This document shows, piece by piece, positions 8,701-16,027 of a DNA stretch of 64,000 nt. The notes under the pieces were generated by a model, which saw only the letters and a list, made by a program, of their open reading frames with translations, was not told where the DNA came from and did not search any database. Origin of the DNA: Bacteroidales bacterium (GTDB taxonomy: Bacteria; Bacteroidota; Bacteroidia; Bacteroidales; ML635J-15); assembly GCA_017620015.1 (NCBI GenBank), contig JAFZRE010000025.1:78950-142949 (forward strand). Direction: 5' to 3'. How positions within the stretch are numbered: the stretch's first letter is position 1; each line of letters opens with the position of its first letter. The position numbers and the translations under genes are program-made.

Positions 8701-9435
8701 ATGAAGAACGTATTGGTATTTATGGCAGTTTGCCTTGTCGTTTTCGGTGTTTCGTGCGGAGGCTCTAAGGAAGGAAAATCTACAGAGACTAAGTCATATG
8801 CTGAAATTAGGGAAGAAGAGCCTAACTATATGGGCGACTCGACGATTTATGATGGTATTGTTCTGTCGCACGAAAACAATGTAAAGGATTGGGACAAGGT
8901 TGCGCAGGATTCGTTGGTACAGTTTGTATATCTGAAGGCTACCGATGGCGCTTCGGTGCAGGACTCGAAGTACAAGAAGTCGCTCAAGGCTGCACGCAAG
9001 GCTGGATTGAAGGTCGGTTCGGCACATTATTTCCGTATGACATCAACGCCCGAAGACCAGTTCAAGAATTTCAAGAAGACCGTAAAGGTTGACGATCAGG
9101 ACCTTGTGCCAGCTGTTTATGCTGAATGCGAATTCAAGCGTTCATCGAAGGAGGAATTTTCGGCAGCATTGAAGTCGTTTCTTGACAAAGTTGAAAATTA
9201 TTGCGGTGTAAGGCCTATAATTTGCTGTTCCGTAGGTGTTTACCATAAACGATTGAAAAAAGATTTTTCGGATTATATGTTCTGGATGTCGAATCCGACA
9301 ATTCCAAGCACCGCAAAATATATTCTTTGGCAAACTGATTCGTATGTTGGTCACATCGATGGTATTGATGGCGGTGTTGACATAAGTACGTTCAACGACA
9401 GTTGTGGAATTGAAAATTTGCTGATAAAAAAATAG
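8701..9435 (+). CDS. Lipoprotein with degenerate GH25 (lysozyme-like) domain
   Basis: The 244-residue product starts with a lipoprotein signal ending VSC, so Cys19 would be lipidated. The rest follows the glycoside hydrolase 25 fold: YDGIVLSHEN (50-59), FVYLKATDG (75-83), GLKVGSAHYF, DLVPAVYAE (134-142), CGVRPIICC, a late YILWQTDSY and a closing GVDISTFN. GH25 enzymes cleave the N-acetylmuramyl-glucosaminyl bond of peptidoglycan. The usual acidic residues are altered: GIDVSH reads GIVLSH (Val54), ATEG reads ATDG (Asp82), and the D of PVLDVE reads Tyr140, with Glu142 kept. It may be inactive, binding-only or mechanistically different. I start it at 8701, not further upstream, because of the signal peptide and the promoter position. 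Confidence 0.82.
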   Translation: MKNVLVFMAVCLVVFGVSCGGSKEGKSTETKSYAEIREEEPNYMGDSTIYDGIVLSHENNVKDWDKVAQDSLVQFVYLKATDGASVQDSKYKKSLKAARKAGLKVGSAHYFRMTSTPEDQFKNFKKTVKVDDQDLVPAVYAECEFKRSSKEEFSAALKSFLDKVENYCGVRPIICCSVGVYHKRLKKDFSDYMFWMSNPTIPSTAKYILWQTDSYVGHIDGIDGGVDISTFNDSCGIENLLIKK

Positions 9436-9440
9436 CCGCA

Positions 9441-9497
9441 CACTGAGCCTGTCGAAGTGAAGGTCTCCGTAATTTCTTGGCTTCGACAAGCTCAGCC
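9441..9497. repeat. REP-like inverted repeat pair
   Basis: CTGAGCCTGTCGAAG (9443-9457) and CTTCGACAAGCTCAG (9481-9495) are inverted copies differing at one position, each inside its own short dyad, separated by 23 bp. I recall this GAGCTTGTCGAA word as a widespread intergenic palindrome in many bacterial genomes. It fills the gap between two co-oriented genes. Confidence 0.75.
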
Positions 9498-9536
9498 GGC
9501 GAAAAACAATCGTCAATCTAAAATCTAAAATCGTAA

Positions 9537-11576
9537 ATGGCATTTCTTAATCCATCTTTCCTCTGGGCTTTGTTTGCGATGGCTATTCCGGTGATAATTC
9601 ACCTGATAAACTTCCGCAAGCCTAAGGTCGTATATTTCAGCAACACTGCATTCATCGAGGATGTAAAAAAGGAAACGCGCACAAAGACCAGACTGAAGCA
9701 GATCCTCATCCTTATTGCCCGAATGCTGACGATTGCAATGCTGGTGTTCGTGTTCGCAGGACCATTCATTCCCAACAACGAAAAGGCAAACGATGAGCCT
9801 TCCGACCTGTCGATAATTTACATCGACAACTCGTTCAGTATGGATGCCGATGCCGCGAAGGGCAAAGTGTTCGATCAAGCCAAGCAGATTGCAAAGGACT
9901 TGGTGTATGCAAGCGACCCGTCAATGAACTACATATTCATTTCCAACGACTTTTATTCCGATTTCCGAGCAACACTCAACCGCGATCAGGTCATAACTAG
10001 CATCGACGACTGCTCAATTAGTGCCAACTCGATGAAAATAAACGACTTGATTGTAAAAACAAACGCTTTGGCTAAGAATGGCAAGAATGCTTCACTCTAC
10101 ATAATTTCCGATATGCAGAAATATATGTTCGAGGATGTTGAGGCTGAGTTGTCTGAAAATGTAAATGCGGTGCTGATGTCGCTTAATCCAGTGAAAATAA
10201 ACAACCTGTATGTTGATACCTGCTGGTTCGACAGTCCAGTGCATCGTGTTGGACAGAACGAGCATCTCACGGTTCGCATTGCAAACAAGTCGAGCGAAGG
10301 CTTCTACGACATTCCAATGCAGCTTTATCTGAACGATTCGCTCAAGGCAATGACAAATTTCAATGTCGAGGCAGGGGAATCGGTGGAAGTGAACGTTGAT
10401 TATCAGAACACAAGCGCGGGAAATGTTGCGGCAAGGCTTGAAATTTCCGATTATCCTATTGTTTACGACAATGTTTTGTATTTCTGCTATGCCATATCCG
10501 ACAAAACTAAGGTTTTGGTAATCAATGCGAAGGACGAAAGCCGTTATCTGACGGCCTTGTTTGGCAACGATGAAGAAACTTTCATGTTCGAGCAAGTGCG
10601 CCAGGGGCACGAATCGGATATGAACATAAACGACTTCGACCTTGTTGTGCTAAATTCGGTGTCGGAAATATCGTCGGGATTGGCAGAAAGGCTCAAGACT
10701 TTCGTCAACAATGGCGGTTCGGTATGCCTTATTCCTGCTTCGTTGGTGAATTATGCTTCGCTCAACAGTTTCCTTGAATTGTTTGCCATTGGAAAGTTTG
10801 AAGGTTTGACGCAGCACGATACAAAGCTTTATGGAATCGACTATAAGAACAATTTGTATCGCAACGTCTTCTCGAAAGAGGAAAAGCAGGGTAGCCTTCC
10901 GAACATGGAGCTTACGCACAAGTTGAATATGTTTTCGCGTGCGTCGTTCTCGTCGGTGCTGACGCTTGAAAATTCATCTCCGGTGCTTGTCGCTGGTGAC
11001 TATGGCAACGGAAAACTTTATGTCTTCGCTTCGCCGATTGACAACGTGAATGCCGATTTTGCAAAGAGCGTTGTCTTCTCGCCGGCAATGTACAATATGG
11101 CGATGAACAGTCAGCTGGCAAATTCGCTTTACGCGACAATAAACGCAGAGACCATTGCTCAGGCAAGGGTCGATAGCTACGAAATTGGCAATACCTATAA
11201 TATATATGTAGCGAAAGACGAGTCGTATCTTGTTGATGTGAGGTACAATTCTGGATTGCTGAATGTCTTTATGCCAGCCAACCTAAAGTCTGCAGGCGTG
11301 TATGGCCTTTGTGAAAACAATGATACTATCGCGTTGCTTGCCCTCAACTACAACCGCAACGAGTCGATGCAGGACTACTTGTCGGAGGAGGAACTCGAGA
11401 CTATGAATACGCAGAAATTTTCGGGACGTGCATCCATCTTCAGGTTCGACGATGTTGAGCAAACTTTTTCGGATTTCAAGGAAATTTCTGAAGGAAAACC
11501 ACTGTGGAAATTCTTCGTATTGCTGGCATTGTTATTCATTTTGTGCGAAGTGCTGATAATAAAATTTATGAAATAG
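9537..11576 (+). CDS. BatA-like membrane protein with vWA-type domain
   Basis: The 679-residue protein begins MAFLNPSFLWALFAMAIPVIIHL, the N-terminal double-membrane domain of the BatA / aerotolerance family, with the typical second membrane helix at about 55-77. A von Willebrand A-type domain follows, with a MIDAS-like DNSFS at 97-101. The middle is a long beta-rich periplasmic region with a glutamine-amidotransferase-like stretch (VLVINAKDESRYLTALF, then NDFDLVVLNSV) and a SPVLVAGDYGNGKLYVFASP segment. A last membrane helix lies at the C-terminus. Function is unknown beyond a membrane-anchored metal-dependent adhesion fold. No MoxR-type ATPase or other Bat gene is adjacent. Short AATCTAAAATC repeats directly precede the ATG. 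Confidence 0.85.
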   Translation: MAFLNPSFLWALFAMAIPVIIHLINFRKPKVVYFSNTAFIEDVKKETRTKTRLKQILILIARMLTIAMLVFVFAGPFIPNNEKANDEPSDLSIIYIDNSFSMDADAAKGKVFDQAKQIAKDLVYASDPSMNYIFISNDFYSDFRATLNRDQVITSIDDCSISANSMKINDLIVKTNALAKNGKNASLYIISDMQKYMFEDVEAELSENVNAVLMSLNPVKINNLYVDTCWFDSPVHRVGQNEHLTVRIANKSSEGFYDIPMQLYLNDSLKAMTNFNVEAGESVEVNVDYQNTSAGNVAARLEISDYPIVYDNVLYFCYAISDKTKVLVINAKDESRYLTALFGNDEETFMFEQVRQGHESDMNINDFDLVVLNSVSEISSGLAERLKTFVNNGGSVCLIPASLVNYASLNSFLELFAIGKFEGLTQHDTKLYGIDYKNNLYRNVFSKEEKQGSLPNMELTHKLNMFSRASFSSVLTLENSSPVLVAGDYGNGKLYVFASPIDNVNADFAKSVVFSPAMYNMAMNSQLANSLYATINAETIAQARVDSYEIGNTYNIYVAKDESYLVDVRYNSGLLNVFMPANLKSAGVYGLCENNDTIALLALNYNRNESMQDYLSEEELETMNTQKFSGRASIFRFDDVEQTFSDFKEISEGKPLWKFFVLLALLFILCEVLIIKFMK

Positions 11577-11657
11577 TCGGATTATATTATTGATAATTAA
11601 TAATTTATGCTTGGTGTGATATTGTAAGTAACATTTTTCAAAAAAGCGGACAAAAAA

Positions 11658-11689
11658 TTGCCGTATGTGAAAAAAATGTACTAATATTG
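11658..11689 (+). promoter_or_regulatory. Promoter of rplS
   Basis: TTG at 11658-11660, a 21-nt spacer and TAATATTG at 11682-11689 resemble the Bacteroidota promoter. The rplS ATG follows 38 bp later. Confidence 0.6.
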
Positions 11690-11727
11690 CAGTCCAAAAT
11701 TTTAAGGAATAATAAAAAGTTTTCGTG

Positions 11728-12075
11728 ATGAATTTAATGAATATTGTTGAACAGAATTTGGAACAGGTAAGAGAGTTCCCAAAGTTCAAGGCAGGTGATA
11801 CTATTACTGTAAGTTATAAGATTAAGGAAGGTAATAAGGAAAGAATTCAGCAGTTCAGAGGCGTAGTGATACAGCTTAATGGAACTGGACGTACAGCAAC
11901 TTTCACAGTACGTAAGATGTCGGGTACTTTCGGTGTAGAAAGAGTATTTCCGTTTGCATCTCCATTTATTGACTCGATTGATGTTAATAAGTATGGTAGG
12001 GTTCGCAGAGCAAAGATTTACTATCTGCGTGAACTTACCGGTAAGAAGGCTAGAATCAAAGAAAAGAGATTCTAA
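11728..12075 (+). CDS. rplS: 50S ribosomal protein L19
   Basis: L19 lies at the interface of the 30S and 50S subunits. The 115-residue product shows the L19 pattern throughout: [45 protein letters not shown] and [17 protein letters not shown]. The ATG at 11728 is chosen; a GTG three bases earlier and another ATG at 11737 are alternatives. It is a single-gene unit with its own promoter and terminator. Confidence 0.97.
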   Translation: MNLMNIVEQNLEQVREFPKFKAGDTITVSYKIKEGNKERIQQFRGVVIQLNGTGRTATFTVRKMSGTFGVERVFPFASPFIDSIDVNKYGRVRRAKIYYLRELTGKKARIKEKRF

Positions 12076-12100
12076 TCCTTGTTGCGTGATAAAGATACAT

Positions 12101-12132
12101 AGCTCCGAGATGAATGTCTTTGGGGCTTTTTT
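12101..12132 (+). terminator. Rho-independent terminator after rplS
   Basis: AGCTCCGAGA (12101-12110) pairs with TCTTTGGGGCT with wobbles, followed by a run of six T residues. Confidence 0.75.
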
Positions 12133-12164
12133 CGTTGATTATAACATAGTTAAATTTTATAAAG

Positions 12165-12821
12165 ATGAAAAAGTCGTTATTTGTTGCTAACTCAATGACA
12201 ATCAGTGGTATTGTCCTTGCAATAATAGGTGTTGTAGCAATAGTTTGCGGTGAGGATTTTTTTGAACATCTGATTCAGATTGCCGGTGGAGCTATCGCTC
12301 TTATGAGTTTGTTTATGCTGGTAATGCGTATCGCAAAAAGTAAGGACGGCGATTCAAAACTCGAAAAGTCGTTGATGATAATAATGTTCGCTTTTGCTCT
12401 TATAGGTGGCGTTCTGCTGTTCTGCTTTGCCGAACAGTTGACAAGGATTTTTGCCATAATACTCGGTGCAATAATCCTGCTCGGAGCAGTTATGATGATA
12501 ATACTGACCTTGATGTATCGCGAGAAAGGTTCAAAACTTTCGTTGGTTTACTTGATTTCGTCGATAGTTGTGCTTATTGCTGTCGGCATACTCGGCTTCT
12601 TATTCATACGCGACCCCGAATTTGGCAACAAGGTGATGGCAATTGTGCTTGGCATACTGATGATTCTGCTCGGTTTGCTCTTGTTGTTCGAATCTTTTAT
12701 GGTACGCAAAGTTATAAAGTTGTTCAACGACAATCTGCTTACAGACGGACAAAACGCAGAAGTTGAAACCGTAGAAGCTGAGGCGGAAGTCATTGACGAA
12801 AATAAACCTGCTGGTGAATAA
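12165..12821 (+). CDS. DUF308 / HdeD-like membrane protein
   Basis: The 218-residue protein has about six membrane helices in three pairs, each pair with the pattern G..L...G......, for example GIVLAIIGVVAIVCG, IAGGAIALMSLFMLVM and MAIVLGILMILLGLLLLFES. This is the short hydrophobic repeat of DUF308, the family of HdeD. An acidic cytoplasmic tail of about 30 residues follows (VETVEAEAEVIDENK). Some members are linked to acid stress; no function can be assigned here. Its TAA overlaps the ATG of rnz by one base, so the two are probably coupled. Confidence 0.8.
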   Translation: MKKSLFVANSMTISGIVLAIIGVVAIVCGEDFFEHLIQIAGGAIALMSLFMLVMRIAKSKDGDSKLEKSLMIIMFAFALIGGVLLFCFAEQLTRIFAIILGAIILLGAVMMIILTLMYREKGSKLSLVYLISSIVVLIAVGILGFLFIRDPEFGNKVMAIVLGILMILLGLLLLFESFMVRKVIKLFNDNLLTDGQNAEVETVEAEAEVIDENKPAGE

Positions 12822-13729
12822 TGTCATTTTCTGTCAGGATACTTGGTAGTAGCAGTGCATTGCCGACGGTAAAGCGGCAGACTTCGGCTCAAGTAGTCCT
12901 GTACAACGGAACCCCATACCTTGTCGATTGCGGCGAGGCTACACAAATTAGAATGCGAGAATATTCCTTGCCTTTCGGAAGGTTAAGGAATATTTTTATT
13001 TCGCACATTCACGGCGACCATATTTTCGGATTGTTCGGACTGCTCTCGACATTCTCAATGCTTGGTCGCAGGACAGAACTAAACATTTATTGTCCCGAAA
13101 AACTTGAGCAAATCTGCACCACGCTTTTTACTTCGCTCGACCACGACCTGGGTTTCGAGGTAAACTACAAGTATTTGCAACCAGATGGATTACAGCTAAT
13201 TCACAGCGACAAAAACCTTGAAGTATATAGTTTTCCGCTTGTGCATACAAAGCCGACATGGGGATTTCTTTTCCGAGAGGTGGAGAAGGAGAGGAACATC
13301 ATCAGGGAATGCATAGAGGAATATGGTTTGTCGATAGTTCAGATTGTTAGCTTGAAGCGTGGTGAAGATGTGATACTTGAGAATGGCAAGCTATTGAAAA
13401 GCGACGAGGTTACCAAATTGCCGCCTTCTCCCAAAACTTACGTCTATTGTTCCGACACCTTGCCGATGAAACGGCTGGCTGACTTCGCTCAGAATGTCGA
13501 TTTGCTCTACCACGAGGCGACATTTATGGCAAAGGATGCCGAGCTTGCAAAACTTACTTGTCATACTACGGCAACCCAGGCTGCGGAACTTGCAAAATCG
13601 TTGTCGGCAAAGAAGCTAATCTTGGGACATTTTTCAACGCGTTATCCTTCTATAGAGATAATGTCGGAGGCAAGAACAATTTTTCCCGATGCCATTGAGG
13701 CACGCGATGGTCTTGAAATAGAAATTTGA
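12821..13729 (+). CDS. rnz: Ribonuclease Z (tRNase Z)
   Basis: RNase Z is a zinc-dependent endonuclease that removes 3' trailers from tRNA precursors. The 302-residue protein is a metallo-beta-lactamase-fold enzyme with HIHGDH at 62-67, VDCGEATQIRM at 35-45, a SDT motif near residue 208 for the bridging Asp, YHEATF, and a C-terminal LGHFSTRY His. Length matches the short bacterial form. The ATG overlaps the preceding stop. Confidence 0.95.
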   Translation: MSFSVRILGSSSALPTVKRQTSAQVVLYNGTPYLVDCGEATQIRMREYSLPFGRLRNIFISHIHGDHIFGLFGLLSTFSMLGRRTELNIYCPEKLEQICTTLFTSLDHDLGFEVNYKYLQPDGLQLIHSDKNLEVYSFPLVHTKPTWGFLFREVEKERNIIRECIEEYGLSIVQIVSLKRGEDVILENGKLLKSDEVTKLPPSPKTYVYCSDTLPMKRLADFAQNVDLLYHEATFMAKDAELAKLTCHTTATQAAELAKSLSAKKLILGHFSTRYPSIEIMSEARTIFPDAIEARDGLEIEI

Positions 13730-13731
13730 GT

Positions 13732-14322
13732 ATGATTGAAATTGACGATAAGGTTGTCCATTTTGATGTTTTCAGAAAGTGCTTTGCCTGTGATATTGCA
13801 AAGTGCAAGGGCATATGCTGCGTAGAAGGCGATTCGGGTGCTCCTTTGGAAAAGGCCGAGGAAGACAAACTGAAAGAAATTCTGCCGAAAATTTGCAATC
13901 GCCTTACAGAAGACGCCAAGGCTGTTATTGACGAAAAGGGCGTTTCTATGCTCGATATAGAGGGCGAGCTTACGACTTCGATAATTGGCAAGGCAGGTGC
14001 CTGTGTTTTTGCAAACAGAAACGATGATGGTATAATCTATTGTGAGATTGAAAAGGCGTGGGAGGAAGGACTTGTCGATTTCCGAAAGCCAATATCCTGC
14101 CATTTATACCCGATAAGGGTTAAAAGGTATTCGTCGTTCGAAGCTGTAAACTACGATGTGTGGAACATCTGCAAGGATGCTGTAAAACTCGGTAACGAGA
14201 AGAATGTAAAGATTTTCGAGTATTTGAAAGAGCCTCTCATCAGAAAGTATGGCGAGGAATGGTACAAGGAAATGTGCGTTGCTGCCAACTATCTTAAAGA
14301 CATTGATTTCGGAGATAAATAG
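13732..14322 (+). CDS. DUF3109 family cysteine-rich protein
   Basis: The 196-residue protein begins MIEIDDKVVHFDVFRKCFACD and has the cysteine cluster CFACDIAKCKGICC near residues 17-30, a GACVFANR segment with another Cys, an IYCEIE motif and ISCHLYPIRV. These spaced cysteines are typical of the DUF3109 family, related to the YkgJ / CxxCxxCC group, and probably bind zinc or an Fe-S cluster. Function is unknown. The ATG at 13732 lies two bases after the rnz stop; a TTG at 13726 is possible but less likely. Confidence 0.85.
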   Translation: MIEIDDKVVHFDVFRKCFACDIAKCKGICCVEGDSGAPLEKAEEDKLKEILPKICNRLTEDAKAVIDEKGVSMLDIEGELTTSIIGKAGACVFANRNDDGIIYCEIEKAWEEGLVDFRKPISCHLYPIRVKRYSSFEAVNYDVWNICKDAVKLGNEKNVKIFEYLKEPLIRKYGEEWYKEMCVAANYLKDIDFGDK

Positions 14323-14340
14323 TGCTTGATAAATCAAACA

Positions 14341-15822
14341 CTATTTTTCCCAACCTTCAAAGATCTCTTCTCCGTATGTGTTGTGTTCGTCTTCGCCGTG
14401 AAGCGGTTTCCATACCTGTGCGAAGAACGGATTTCCTTTGGCAATCTCGTCGTAGTTCCACGGCGATGGCAGACATTCTGGACACCAGTGTCCGCCTTCG
14501 AGTACCAATACTGGCGAAGCCTTGAACTTGTGTCCGAACTGGCATTCCCATTCGAGGGGAGTGCGGAAATCGCCCTTTACCATTGTTTCGCTCAAGCATT
14601 TGCCACCACGAAATTCGGCAGCCTTGCGCATATCGTCGATGGTCCATTCGCTGCGCGGTTTCTGCTCGTCGTAACCATGGTCAATTTTAACGATGTCGGT
14701 TTCGCTCGGGTGGGAGAGGTCCTGATGTTTCCAGTCGGGGATTGCCTTGTAGCGTTCCAATGAACCGTAGTAGGCTGATATTCTTTGTTTTTCGTTGTGC
14801 TTAATCCACCATTGAGTTCCCCATTTCTTTTTGTTCGCCATCGGGCGCATTGCCCACCTTATTATAAATCCGGGAACAATAGCAGCAAGATTGAAGAACC
14901 ATGGCAACTGCTTGCCCATATTGGTAAAATATTCATCTACAGGTACATTGGCACGGAAATGCAGGTAGCTTTCTAGCACATCGGAATCGAGGTACCATTG
15001 TCCGTGGAAGTTGCGCAGTACAAACCATTCCGGTCTGAAAATCTTCTGCGGAGGCGGACAATGTATTGCCTTCAGCAGTTTGCATTCAAACTCATAGTTG
15101 CTCAGGCGGTATTCCTTGCCACTGCCGATGTTGTAGAATCTGTTCCAGAATTCCTCGGGAACGTTTTCCTCGCATAGGTTTGCAAGTACGCGTCCGCTGT
15201 CTTCCACGGTTGCCCATTCGAGTACTCCGCGCAGAGGAACGTGGAACATTATCGGGTCGTAGTTTTTCAGAATTTCAGGGTAGAGTATTCCCGATTGGCG
15301 CAGGCATACCCAGTTGCGTATTCCCGATTCCACTATTGTGCGTTCGGCAATGGTCTTGCTGATGGCGTAGTGGTCGTAAACACTTATGCAGATTGGGTCG
15401 CCAGTGCGTCCCCAGTGAATTGGTTCGTTGCGGTCGCTGGTTTGTGCGACAGAACCTATATAGCATACCTTGATTTTGTCGGCATTCGGCTGTGCAAGAA
15501 CTGCTTTTGCTACATTTTCGGCGGCAAGTGCGTTCACACGGCGAGTCTTGTTCGGGAAATAGTCGGCAGCCGGCGAAACCATTCCACCAACGTGCAGAAC
15601 GTAGTCGGCACCTTTGGTTGCTTCGAGTACATCCTCGTATTTTGTAAGGTCGCCCCACACTATGCGTATGCGGTTGGCGTATGGCGCAAGTTTTTCTTTG
15701 TTTTTCTTGCTTGGTCGTGCAAGTACGGTTATGTCGAAACGGTCAAGGCGCTGCATGAACTCCTGAAGTCCTGCCCATCCCATTGTGCCTGTGGCACCTG
15801 TTATGAATACCCTCTTTTTCAT
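14341..15822 (-). CDS. Extended SDR (epimerase-type) with C-terminal zinc-ribbon-like domain
   Basis: The 493-residue product begins MKKRVFITGATGTMG, the NAD(P)-binding Rossmann motif of extended short-chain dehydrogenases (GATGTMG at 9-15). It keeps WGDLTKYEDV, DYVLHVGGMVSP and a YAISK (YxxxK) catalytic pair, followed by LRQSGILYP. Residues 1 to about 330 are the epimerase-like part. The last 70 residues are different: a WECQFGHKF...HWCPEC module with C427, H431, C447 and C450 looks like a treble-clef zinc ribbon, then an acidic tail. The substrate is unknown. The gene is monocistronic and divergent from the repeat lipoproteins. The fusion is uncommon in my experience. Confidence 0.8.
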   Translation of the reverse strand: MKKRVFITGATGTMGWAGLQEFMQRLDRFDITVLARPSKKNKEKLAPYANRIRIVWGDLTKYEDVLEATKGADYVLHVGGMVSPAADYFPNKTRRVNALAAENVAKAVLAQPNADKIKVCYIGSVAQTSDRNEPIHWGRTGDPICISVYDHYAISKTIAERTIVESGIRNWVCLRQSGILYPEILKNYDPIMFHVPLRGVLEWATVEDSGRVLANLCEENVPEEFWNRFYNIGSGKEYRLSNYEFECKLLKAIHCPPPQKIFRPEWFVLRNFHGQWYLDSDVLESYLHFRANVPVDEYFTNMGKQLPWFFNLAAIVPGFIIRWAMRPMANKKKWGTQWWIKHNEKQRISAYYGSLERYKAIPDWKHQDLSHPSETDIVKIDHGYDEQKPRSEWTIDDMRKAAEFRGGKCLSETMVKGDFRTPLEWECQFGHKFKASPVLVLEGGHWCPECLPSPWNYDEIAKGNPFFAQVWKPLHGEDEHNTYGEEIFEGWEK

Positions 15823-16027
15823 TCGAAATTATTTTTAGGTCGCAAAAGTAATCTATTTTTTTTTGATAACGTTTTTATATGGAAAATGTTGTTTAATTGA
15901 TTTTTTTTATATTTTTGTTGTCAAATTTGGAAGTGTTATGCTTATTGCGGTATAGGTACCACATTTCTTTTGCATGTTGAATCTCCTGCGAGGTGCCTGC
16001 GGGAATAAAAGTACGGTTGAATTTTTT

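Noticed and set aside
15241..15900. Plus-strand frame of 219 codons opposite the SDR gene
   Set aside because: Shadow of the SDR coding sequence; no start context, and the peptide is low in sense.
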